NCBI GenBank assembly: GCA_030867875.1
Contig: JAOWCC010000019.1
Span: forward strand, 105,635,006-105,699,005
From: Actinernus sp. WN-2022
Taxonomy: Eukaryota; Cnidaria; Anthozoa; Actiniaria; Actinernidae
Direction: 5' to 3'
DNA length: 64,000 nt
The stretch's first letter is position 1. Each line of letters starts with the position of its first letter. The position numbers and the translations under genes are program-made. The notes below the pieces were generated by a model that was not told where the DNA came from, made no database searches, and saw only the letters and a list, made by a program, of their open reading frames with translations. Shown here in pieces: positions 11,077 through 21,700 of the stretch.

Positions 11077-12375
11077 GAGTTTGTTGTTGTCCTGTTGTTT
11101 CTCTGGGGTCTAGAAATGGCGGTTATGGGGCATTTCTCTCACTTTGGGTTTTTATCTCTTCTCTTTCTTAAAGAAAGGAAAGGCTGCACACTCAAATTCA
11201 AACCACGAGGCACTTGAGGCCGATTTTTCGCACGAAAACCCATCCGATAGGCGTAATTTCCTCCGTCAGGTGAAAGGTAGATAGTTTTTCTTACCCCAGA
11301 AGTTTACAGACTTGAGAAATCATTATCCAAACTCTTCCAAATGAACTCATTTCTTTGAAAAAGCCCTCTCATTCTTCGTCAGAAACTACGTGTTTGCTGC
11401 TATTCGATCATGACCGTGGCAAAATTCCTCTTTCCGGCAGAGGGACAGTCAATAAATTGCCAGATACGTTACTCTCTCCCCACGGGGTCTAACGTGCCGC
11501 CTTAGAGCCGCACTTTGTTTTGCATTGGCTCTCAAGCTCCAACACGGTCATGACCTCGATTTTTATTTTTATTATTATAGTGCAATGATATAAAATCCTG
11601 TGAAAGTATCGAACACTACAGTTTTAATAGATTAACGTACTTTGTATGCGATCATTTTAATCAAAAAATAGCTTAAAATAGAGGAAAAGATAAAATAAAA
11701 CTGAGAAAGGAGAATGTGTTTTTTTTTTATGTTACTGGCTTGTATGGAATCGAACTCCTAATCGTTGGATTCGAGGCGCGCGCTCTAAACCACTTTACCA
11801 TAGAGCCGATTCACTTGTAGACAAGTTTCAAAATAAGGTATATAATGTATAAGTTCTGAGCCCGTGATCTTTGGGAACAAGCCGACGTCAAGCGTTGTCA
11901 ACTTGTTTGAAATTGTAGCCACGCGATTGGCTACTCAGTACAATAGGCGGCACGTTAGACCCCGTGGGGAGAGAGTAACGTTTCTGGCAATTTATTGACT
12001 GTCCCTCTGCCGGAAAGAGGAATTTTGCCACGGTCATGACCGAATAGCAGCAAACACGTAGTTTCTGACAAAGAATGAAAGGGCTTTTTCAAAGAAATGA
12101 GTTCATTTGGAAGAGTTAGGATAATGATTTCTCAAGTCTGTAAACTTCTGGGGTAAGAAAAACTATCTACCTTTCACCTGACGGAGGAAATTACGCCCAT
12201 CGGATGGGTTTTCGTGCGAAAAATCGGCCTCAAGTGCCTCGTGGTTTGAATTTGAGTGTGCAGCCTTTCCTTTCTTTAAGAAAGAGAAGAGAGAAAAACC
12301 CAAAGTGAGAGAAATGCCCCATAACCGCCATTTCTAGACCCCAGAGAATCAACAGGACAACAACAAACTCTTTAA
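11073..12375. mobile_element. Foldback element B (TTAA-flanked, about 430-bp arms)
   Basis: Arms of about 430 bp at 11077-11515 and 11945-12370 are inverted copies with a few differences. They run from GAGTTTGTTGTTGTCCTGTT to GCGGCACGTTAGACC. The element shares its left TTAA (11073-11076) with the right end of element A, which fits insertion into that duplicated TTAA. The central loop holds a tRNA-like sequence. Confidence 0.8.
11737..11807 (-). pseudogene. tRNA-like sequence inside foldback element B
   Basis: Read on the minus strand it starts GGCTCTATGGTAAAGTGGTT (box A), has an anticodon-loop-like CTCGAAT and a box B of GAGTTCGATTCC, and ends ACAAGCC. The acceptor arms pair only for the outer four bases, so this is a decayed or chimeric tRNA rather than a sound gene. 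If the loop is read as usual, the anticodon would be CGA. Confidence 0.55.
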
Positions 12376-12413
12376 GGTAAGTTTATTTTCTTTATCTGAG
12401 AATTTTGTGAAAT
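12372..12413. repeat. Right half of the interrupted palindrome
   Basis: Exact reverse complement of 10303-10344; begins TTAAGGTAAGTTTATTTTC. Confidence 0.85.
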
Positions 12414-12599
12414 AATAGTCACACAGTGCAAATACAGAGCTTGGGCTGCCTGTGGTAATATCAGTTTTGCCATTACTGCTCCTGGCCAAACGATTTTTTC
12501 CTACTTTGCAAAAAAAAATATTTAAAGGAATTACTCCATGCAAACAATTTATTTAAGTTCCCTGCCTCTGCAAACAATATTTATTTCAATTTTTCTCTC

Positions 12600-12841
12600 T
12601 TCCGCCTCCCGGTCTGTTGAGCGGGAGGTCGCGGGTTCAGACCCCGGACGGACCAACACTCGGGGTCTTAAAATGACTGAGTAGAAGGTGCTGCCTTTGC
12701 ATAATACAGTACAATAAACGGTTAGACCTTCACGTCTTCTCGGATAAGGACGTAAAATCGTAGGACTAGTGTCCCCAAGTAGCTGCAAAACTAAATACAT
12801 TGCATTACCACTTAAATAAAGTCACTTACTTACTAACTTAC
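12600..12841 (+). repeat. tRNA-derived SINE with an ACTT tail
   Basis: The head contains GTCGCGGGTTCAGACCCCGG (box-B-like GGTTCAGACCC). A unique body follows, then a 3' tail of ACTTACTTACTAACTTACTC. The structure of tRNA-like head, body and short tandem tail is that of a SINE. It is bounded at the right by a short C run. Confidence 0.6.
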
Positions 12842-12912
12842 TCCCCCCCCCCCTGAAAACTCCTTTCAAAAAAATATGGCCACTCTGAATTTCTAACGAG
12901 ACCTGAATTTAG

Positions 12913-13050
12913 CGTGTTGGTTTTTGCGGAGGGAGGAGAACCCGGAGAAAACCCTCTGAGCAAGGAAGAGATACAAACAAACTCAACTCACACATGGCGT
13001 CGCGTCCGGGAATCGAACCTGGGCCACAGAGGTGGATGCATGTTTAGGGA
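12913..13050 (-). repeat. tRNA-related SINE, conserved metazoan-type core
   Basis: On the minus strand a perfect box B (GGTTCGATTCC) is followed by GTTGAGTTTGTTTGTATCTC and TTTTCTCCGGGTTCTCCTCC. From memory this resembles the central domain of SINEs found in many marine invertebrates; no database was consulted. A related copy lies at 63656-63780. Confidence 0.6.
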
Positions 13051-13189
13051 GCAGGTCAAAACACATGCCCTCAAGACTGATCCATTTTGGGTAGGGGGCT
13101 ATTAAAATGGCATAATCCAGTAACAAATCATTTCATTTGCTGTATTAAATTGTTACTAGGCCCCCCAGAATGAAAATATATGGTCAAAA

Positions 13190-13669
13190 ATGGGGTGGTA
13201 CCCTGCGCTGACAGCTTATATTCTCCCCCATCTGGAATACTGCGGTCCACTCCTGTTAGGGATTGGAAAGGTCGAAACTAGGAAGATGGAGGACACTAAC
13301 TACTACATACTAAGGACTATTTTGGGTTTGTCCAAGTCATTGTCATACGATTATCTTCTCAAATACGCCAACACAGGAACATTGGCTGAACGTAGGAACC
13401 GTCAATCTCTAATTCTAATTTTCAATTGCATGAACGATCGGGGTCCAGCTTATATAAATGACTTCTTCAAGCTTAAGATGGTAAGCTACAACTTGCGCGG
13501 AAATGGTACCAGACTAGAACAGCCTCGTTTTCATTTGGAATGGCGGCTACATAAATCGTTTTCATATATAGCAAGTGTTCTGTGGAACAAACTACCTACT
13601 AAAATAAGGGAATGCAAAGAAATTATATCTTTTAAAAGCGCTTTACGATCACATATGTTATCGTCATAA
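13190..13669 (+). pseudogene. 5'-truncated LINE: reverse transcriptase C-terminal part
   Basis: The 159-codon open frame has the layout of the region after the RT thumb in CR1/jockey-type LINEs: YILPHLEYCGPLLL, an R-x-I-L-x-L block, NRQSLILIFNCMND and a terminal SVLWNKLPTKIRECKEIISF. There is no RT palm upstream, so this is a 5'-truncated copy. AT-rich 3' flank (13670-13850) is probably its 3' UTR. Confidence 0.7.
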
Positions 13670-13856
13670 ATAATTACCAGGAAATTTCTAATATAATTTT
13701 ATTATAATGATTATAAATGCATAGTTTAATATACATTTTTAATATTGTAATATTTTAAGACTGTTTAATAATCTTAAACATCAAGTGTATCTAAACTTTT
13801 TTAAATTATAAGTTTGTATGTATTTTCATTTGCCTATCTTTTGTTCACGTTCACGT

Positions 13857-15258
13857 TTAAAGGGGCATGGTCATCGGTTAAGCGCATGCGCAGTAGGGGC
13901 GAGATAGTTGAGTATTCCGTGGGCCACGGGAAACTCAACTTATCCGCCATCAATGCGAGCGTGGTATAATCTGGTCCAATTTAACAGCTTGTGTGGGCCA
14001 TCAGTCCTCGAAACTTCGTACAGTATTTTAGATGTATATATTTATTAGTTCTATAGCCTTTTTTTGTTTGATTTGCGAAAATGAGCTAGAAAATTTCGAA
14101 AAAAACGGAAGTCATCATGGCGTGAACTAACGGTATGTTTGTACTAGTTCGATTTATCGGATGTCATGCACTTGAAAACAATTTTTATCACTTCAAATGA
14201 ATGTCGATTGTTCACATGGCTATCCTGTGTGAGCTGCTGTAGTTATTTGGAATCATGGAATGTTTGAACGGTGCATTTCGTACACTTTTGCAAGCATAGT
14301 GTAGCGCGCTGTTTACTCGTAACGCAGTCTGCGAATTAATAACAAGCTTGTTTGTACTAGTTCGATCTATCGGTTTTCAACTCCAAAACAATTTCGATGC
14401 CTTCAAACGAATTTCGATTGCTCATAAGACTATCCTGTGTGAGCTACTGTGATTATTTCGACATCAGGGAATTTTTAAACGGGAGTTTGCCTACAGTTTT
14501 GGAAGCATACTGTAGCGCGCTCGACCATAGAATGTTTATTTGCAACGGAAGTCTGTTTATAACCTCACTAGTTCGATCTATCGGTTTTTATGGACTCCGA
14601 AACAATTTTGATAGCTTCAAATGAATGTAGATTACTCATAAGAATATCCTGTGTGAGCTACTGTGATTATTTCGACATCAGGGAATTTTTAAACGGGAGT
14701 TTGCCTACAGTTTTGGAAGCATTGTGTAGTGCTTGACACTACAATGTTTACTTGTGAAGAAAATCCTTTGAGCTTACCTAGCGTGTTTGTACTAGTTCGA
14801 ACTATCGGCTTTTATGGACTGGAACTTATTTTACAGCTTCATGAATATGTATGTTGGTTGATCAGAAGACTATGCTCTTTGTGTTTGTGGTTCGTTTGGC
14901 ATCAGAAAGTATTTTTAATGTACTTTTTGTTCGATTTTCGTGCAGTGTTTGGACATAATTCGCCGATATCAGATTTTATGCAAAATTGTCCAAATCAAGC
15001 ATGTTCAACATTCTAAGAACATAACTATTTGTCCAAATGTTATCATATCCAACTCAACTTCTTCCTCCATCGACTCTGAAGCCATTGTTACAACGTGGTT
15101 CCCTAATACAGGGCCGCCAGCCTTCAAAATGCTACTACAAATCCTCCCCTTTGCGACCTTTTCACGTACGCTCGCTCAACCGGGAAGATTTTGATATGCT
15201 AATTAGTACTTTCGGCACGCCTACTGCGCATGACTACCAGGTGACCATGCCCCTTTAA
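13857..15258. mobile_element. TTAA element, copy 1, with four internal 215-bp repeats
   Basis: The ends are TTAAAGGGGCATGGTCA and the inverted TGACCATGCCCCTTTAA, followed by a subterminal inverted GCGCATGCGCAGTAGG/CCTACTGCGCATG. Internally a roughly 215-bp unit containing ACTAGTTCGA recurs at 14141, 14354, 14566 and 14789. No transposase was recognised. A near-identical direct copy lies at 49670-51101. The right end stops 130 bp before the PM20D2 start codon. Confidence 0.85.
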
Positions 15259-15388
15259 TCGAGTTGTATAAGCTCCTAGGTGACACGTGGTTAAATAAAG
15301 TATTGTATAAAGTATTGTATTGTGTCTGGTGAAAAAAATTGGTTCCTACTTGACCTGCTCCCACAGTATGAAAGTCACGTGAAAAAAA

Positions 15389-15731
15389 ATGGCGGACGAC
15401 AGGGATACTACTGCTGAGTTCTTGAAACAGATCGCTTGCGAAGTTGTAGACAAACACTCAGAAGAACTCCGCCAAATAAACAAGAAGATCTGGGAAAACC
15501 CGGAGCTTAACTTTGAGGAGCATTTGGCCCATGGCGTCCTCACTGAGTTCTTTGAAGGCAAGGGATTTGATGTGACTCGACACTGGACCTTGGACACGGC
15601 ATTCAGTGCTCGGTATGGTGGAACAGAAGGACAGTGTGTTGGTGTTATTTGTGAATACGATGCTCTTCCTGTTGTGGGACATGCCTGTGGACATAACTTG
15701 ATTGCTGAGGCCGGAGTAGGAGCAGCATTAG
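15389..15731 (+). CDS. PM20D2: PM20D2 exon 1
   Basis: Encodes the N-terminus to the block GVGAALG. The donor is GTATTG at 15732, which is weak, but its phase fits exon 2 exactly. A MITE begins 19 bp after the donor. Read-through of the donor would stop inside the MITE. Confidence 0.9.
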
Positions 15732-18700
15732 GTATTGAGATGCTTACTAGGGTAGTATATCGTCGTGTACCGTTGAGATCCGTGGGGAATCACACCTCGC
15801 GCGCTCGGAGGGTTGTCGTACCGCTATTATAGTACTATAATATAATTTTTATAAACATGCTAAGTCTGCTAATGAAGTTGATATAAATCTGTTAAAAAAA
15901 AAACACTGCACTGCAATCAGCTAATTGTCTCGTGGTCTATGGTTAGGGTTAGTATTAGTGGTGGGTAAGCCATTGTATTTTTTTATACTGAGTATAACGT
16001 ATAATCGTTCTAAAATTTGTAAGTGTCGATTCGGATGTTCGTATAAAATTTCTGAGTCTCAAATTATTCATAGCGAACGTGGGTAACAAAGGGAATTTTA
16101 TGACGCAGTTGCATGGTTAAACGGTACACGACGATATACTACCATTTTGCCTCCACTACACAATTCAGACACACAGTCACGTAGAATACTTGGGCATGTT
16201 GGTCAGCCGAGCCCAACGACGTTTATTCATATAATTGCTCATAATTGCTTACAGGCATTCGTTCTTCAACTTTTAGTCTCTATTTACTACTATTATTAGT
16301 TATTGCAACACTGCCGGATACGAAAATCGAAAACCCAAAACCACTGTGTGGACTAAACGGGAACGTATACTCCCACCAATGCAGTGCCGCCAACTCTGGG
16401 AGCTGAGGTCATCTAAATACATTTACTCCGATATGATAAATACAATCTTATGCCGATTTAAATTAAACTCGGACGATTCTAACCTAGCCAGAATGGTTTC
16501 CCTTTATGTTCGTTATGCCTCGGGCTTCTCCTACTTATGGCACATTACCCATAATTCTCAGCACTACTCTCCCCAGGCTTCTGTTCCGTGCCAGCAAAAT
16601 ATTCATTTCTGTGAATTTCGTACCTCAACTAACATAAATTACACCTTATACTAGCTGCCACGTCAACCATTTGTCATTAATATGCCAGGCCTTTTGAAAT
16701 CATGGTTGGCACACTAGCACAACAATTATAATGTTTATCAACACGAAGTATCGCTATAGCAATGGATATCAACTAGTAGTTTCAAATTGAAAGTGACATG
16801 CTGTCGAGCGAATATAGTTAGCAATTGATTAGAAGCCATGTATTAAGGCCATCATATACCCATCTAATCAGCATCTAATATTATAAGAGCACGATTTGAA
16901 TGAAGGAAAGTATTCATCAAAGCTGAATGCAGAGTAACCAAAGGGAGCATAGACCAGTTTGCGATAAATTCCAACATTTTGAAAGGGGTGCAAACATGGC
17001 GCGAAATACAGTGTTAGTATGGGAATCGATGGGAACCGATGCCAAATAAAATCCGTAAAATCGAATTTCTGAAATATTCTTCAGATACAAACTTATGATA
17101 CCAGGTAAAAGATTAACGTATCGAAATTTGAGGGATGTAGCTGTGCTGGGAAGCGTGCAATCGTATTTTCAGTTTTTCATACATAGTCTGTAAAAATGAG
17201 GGTAGTATCGTCGTGTACCGTTTAACCAACTGCGTCATAAAATTCCCTTCGTTACCCACGTTCGCTATGAATAATTTGAGACTCAGAAATTTTATACGAA
17301 CATCCGAATCGACACTTAGAAATTATAGAACGATTATACGTTATCCTCAGTATTAAAAAAATTTACCGCCTGAACCAGGATTCAAACTCGGGCCGGTTAA
17401 GAAATTATGAATGCAATGGCTTACCCACCACCAACACAAACCCTAACCATTAGACCACGAGAGAATTCACTGATTGCCGTCGTTTTTTTACCAGATTTAT
17501 ATCAACTTCATTAGCATATTCATAAAATATGCTATAATAGTATAATATATACTATAAAAGCGTTACGACAACCATACGAGCGCGCGAGGTGTGATTCCCC
17601 ACGGATCTCAACGGTACACGACGATACTACCAAAACGAGTCTAATTCCGTGTGAAAAGTTACTGCCAGCACAGCTACATCCCTCAAATTTTGATATGTTA
17701 ATCTTTTACCTGGTATCCTTTAAGTTTGTATCTGAAGAATATTTCAGAAATTCGATTTTACAGATTTTATTTGGCATCGGATTCCCATCGATTCCCATAC
17801 AACCACTGTATTTCGCGCCATGTTTGCACCCCTTTCAAAATGTCGGAATTTATCGCGAACTGGTCTATGCTACACTTGTCACATACAAAGGATTCAATTG
17901 TTGAGACAATTGTAATATGCTAATTTTGACCTTCAATGTTTTGGAAAACTTTCAATATAAGTTTTCTGGTAAGAATATACAAGTTTTTTTGCACGTCTTT
18001 CATTACGAATTGGCTTCAAAACCAGAAAGTTTCAGCAATTTGACAGACTCATCAAAAGTCAGACTGTCACGTTCACGCCTGACTGATTGCACGTGAAAAT
18101 TCACACATGCCAGGACCTCAAACACCAGGATCTACCGAAAATGTGAAACTACAGAAGCTAAAGTTTATTTACTGTTATGATTTGCGCTTAGCGGCAAACT
18201 TTAAAGCGAGTCCTGTGTCGGTCAGGGGACTAAACAAGCGACCGCTAAGGCCATCCCAATAAAATGTTTTGTTTCCCATCGCAGCTCCCCTCATAAAAGT
18301 GAGTCGGTCGGTCGGGCAAAAAAAAAAAAGACTCAATTGTGGAGGTCTGGGTTCTAGTAAGCTTGGTTGCTAAGTTAGAAGGACTGGTTACAAAGTCATT
18401 GGAGATCGATGGCAGATTGCAAATGGCTGCAAGTTCACATGGATTGGTGATTCGTTTGAAAGAATAATATCGGGGGGTCTATAAAACATGTAGAAATCCG
18501 TGTTAGAAATTTATAGATTCAAAGAGGAGGTTGATCATCCAGGTGCAGCAAACAAGGAGAACAAGACTGCCAAGCCTTACTTCACAAAGGAGAAAGTGCG
18601 TGATGCTGTGGAATGTGTCAGCTGTGGCAAATGGAGGTGTGTGTACTCTCCGACAAAGCCTTCTCATGCAGCTATGAACAAATTTCTTCTGGTTATTGAT

Positions 18701-21700
18701 TCACTGATGTACACGTGCGGTTCTTCCATTCTACCAGACGAACATCCCCTAGCAAGTGTGTTTCTCATTAGAGAGGCCCTGTCCTGCAATGAACCAGTGG
18801 AGAGACAATGCTATTCGTGCAACAAGTTCGATCTGATATGTTGCAGATGTGGAAGAACGGAGCCTGATGCCCCTGTCAATGAACAGATGAAGAGAGAGTG
18901 GTGAACCCTGTCTGCTGCATTTGCACTGAGAAGGGTGATAAGCCGATCATCTCGGGCTCAAAGTCTGTGTTGTCAACAGGTGGAAAGCGTAAAAAGAAGA
19001 CTTAAATACTGTCGTTTAAGTAATAAATTGCCAGTTTGCTCAGTTGCCTGAACTTTCCTATTAAGTTATAAGACGTTATTGATACTGACAATGAAAGCAA
19101 GAAACTCACTAAAGGCTGGCTCTCATATAATCGTCCCGATCGTCCCAGTCGCCCGAAAACGTATAGAGCTTTTCATAAACTTTATGCGTCAATGCACATC
19201 AGACAAAAGCTATACACACGTTTTCAGGCGACTGGGACGATTATATAAGAACCAGCCTTAAGGATTATGACGGCATTGTATAGTTTTTGTCTGCTGTTTT
19301 TCTGCCATTATAAATTGGCATTCATTCAAATAAAAGAACTTAGACTTAATTTACATAGTTAAAAAATAAAAAATAAAAATTAAGGTGGCCCACGGCTATT
19401 TATTTTGGCAACGGGGGTCTTTTTAAATCGCATTTTTGAACAGCTAAACATTATCCGATTTCTGATATTTTTTGGACTTTTAATAAAGAATCCTCGAATT
19501 TTATAAAAAGTACAATTAGAAAGTGATTAACAGAGAATTGCTGAAGATATAAGCGATTTTCCAAAACGTTGTTTTCTAGGAAAGAGCGTATATTTCAAAA
19601 CCCAAAAGATGGATTTGTTCCATTTTACTTTCAATGAGTGCCCAACCTCCAAGGTCTGTGACAGGCAAGTTTCAGGTTAATCGGCACCATACAAGTTTTT
19701 CAGCAAACGGCTGATCAATTTTAACCTTAAAATGTTATGCTCAAGCATCTGATTCAACTGCCGGAGAAATATTACGGTAATAATTAAATCGTACATACCA
19801 TATGGAAGTTCAATACCACTTGAAACTTCTGTGCCAAAGGCAAGAAGATCGGAAACTGTAACTAACGTTATGCGGCGAACGAAGTAATATAGGTTATTGC
19901 TGAATATTTGCAAAAATCAAGAAATTTGTATTCTTTCGGCGTCAAAAAATTTCACTCGTTTGTTTTTCTTAAGTTCCTAATATGACTTACATTAGCATAT
20001 TTTAAAGTACCTTACCGAGTTTCAGCGTGCTTTGACCATACACTTTTGAGAAATAAATGCTGTAAACTTCAACTTGTGCGAGACTTCTAAAATCTAAATG
20101 CTTGGAAAACCCCTCATGATTGCTAAGTTATTCAATGTGTTTGTTTTGAATTTCCGCACGGGTTCTGCCACTTGGGAATTGCAAGGCAAGGAATAATTAA
20201 AATTAATGTTGAAATTAAAATGAGGATTAATTTTGCAAGTGTAGTAAGGTATTTGTAATAATAGTTCCAGGCTGAGTAATGTTTTGGTGCCAAGGAGTAT
20301 CCTACTGTGGAAACGTTCTTCAAATGTTCTCCCCTCGTCGCTACTTATATTTACTACCATGTGGACATAACACGTAACACCTGTTTCATGGGTTACTGCA
20401 CACAGTCCCATGAAATACAAATTTTATGTAATCCTCATTTTAATTTCAACAATAATTTTAATTATTCCTGGCCTCGCGATTCCCAAGTGGCAGAACCCGT
20501 GCGGAAATTCAAAACAAACCCATTGAATAAATTAGCGAACATGAGGGGTTTTCCAAGCATTTAGATTTTAGAAGTCTCGCACAAGCTGAAGTTTACAGCC
20601 TTCATTTCTCAAAAGCGTATGGTCAAAGCGTGCTGAAACTCGGTAAGGTACTTTAAAATATGCTACTGTAAGTCATATTAGGAACTTAAGAAAAACAAAC
20701 AAGTGAATTTTTTTGATGCCGAAAGAATACAAATTTCTCGATTTTTGCAAATATTCAGCAATAACCTATCTTACTTCGTTCGCCGCATTTGCAGTTTTCC
20801 GATCTTCTTGCCTTTGTCACAGAAGTTTCAAGTGGTATTGAACTTCCATATGGTATGTACGATTTAATTATTACCGTAATATTTCTCCGGCAGTTGAACC
20901 AGATGCCTGAGCATAATAGTTTAAGGTTAAAATTGATCAGCCATTTGCTGAGAAACTTGTATGGTGCCGATTAACCCGAGACTTGCCTGTCACAGACCTT
21001 GGAGGTTGTGCACTCGTTGAAAGTAAAATGGAACAAATCCATCTTTTGGGTTTTGAAATATACGCTCTTTCCTAAAAAACAACGTTTTGGAAAATCGCTT
21101 ATATCTTCAGCAATTCTTTGTTAATCACTTTCTAATTGTACTTTTAATAAAATTCGAGGATTCGTTATTAAAAGTGCAAAAAAATCTCAGAAATCGGATA
21201 ATATTTAGCTATTCAAAAACGCGATTTAAAAAGACCCCCGTTGCCAAAATAAATAGCTGCGGGCCACCTTAAAGATATATTCTTTGTGTTTGCTCCAGGA
21301 GCAGGAGCTCATCTAGGGAGCTTACACAACATTTATTTACAAATAATTACTTGAAACGAAAGGAGGAACTAAGCTACATATACATACATGATTATTACAA
21401 GACTTAAATTTAAACAACACAAAAAGATTAATAAGTTAGAAAATGACAAAACGGAAGGCGAGTTGCAAGGACAAATTAGAAAAAAATGATTTGACTCCAT
21501 TAGAAAGATTTGGACTTCCTTAAAAATACATTCGTTTTGTGCTAGTGATAGGCTGGAGTCTCCAAACAGTAAAGTTCTCAACTTAAATTTGTCCGTGCAA
21601 GTTTGCCAGTTACTAGTAATGAGTGCAACAGAGGTAAGGAGTTTGGATCGTTGGGCAGCATACATGGGACAGTAAAAGAAAAAATGCATTAATGTTTCAT

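Noticed and set aside
19677..20974. Matching frames on opposite strands as a duplicated gene
   Set aside because: They are the two arms of one foldback element; no protein domain.
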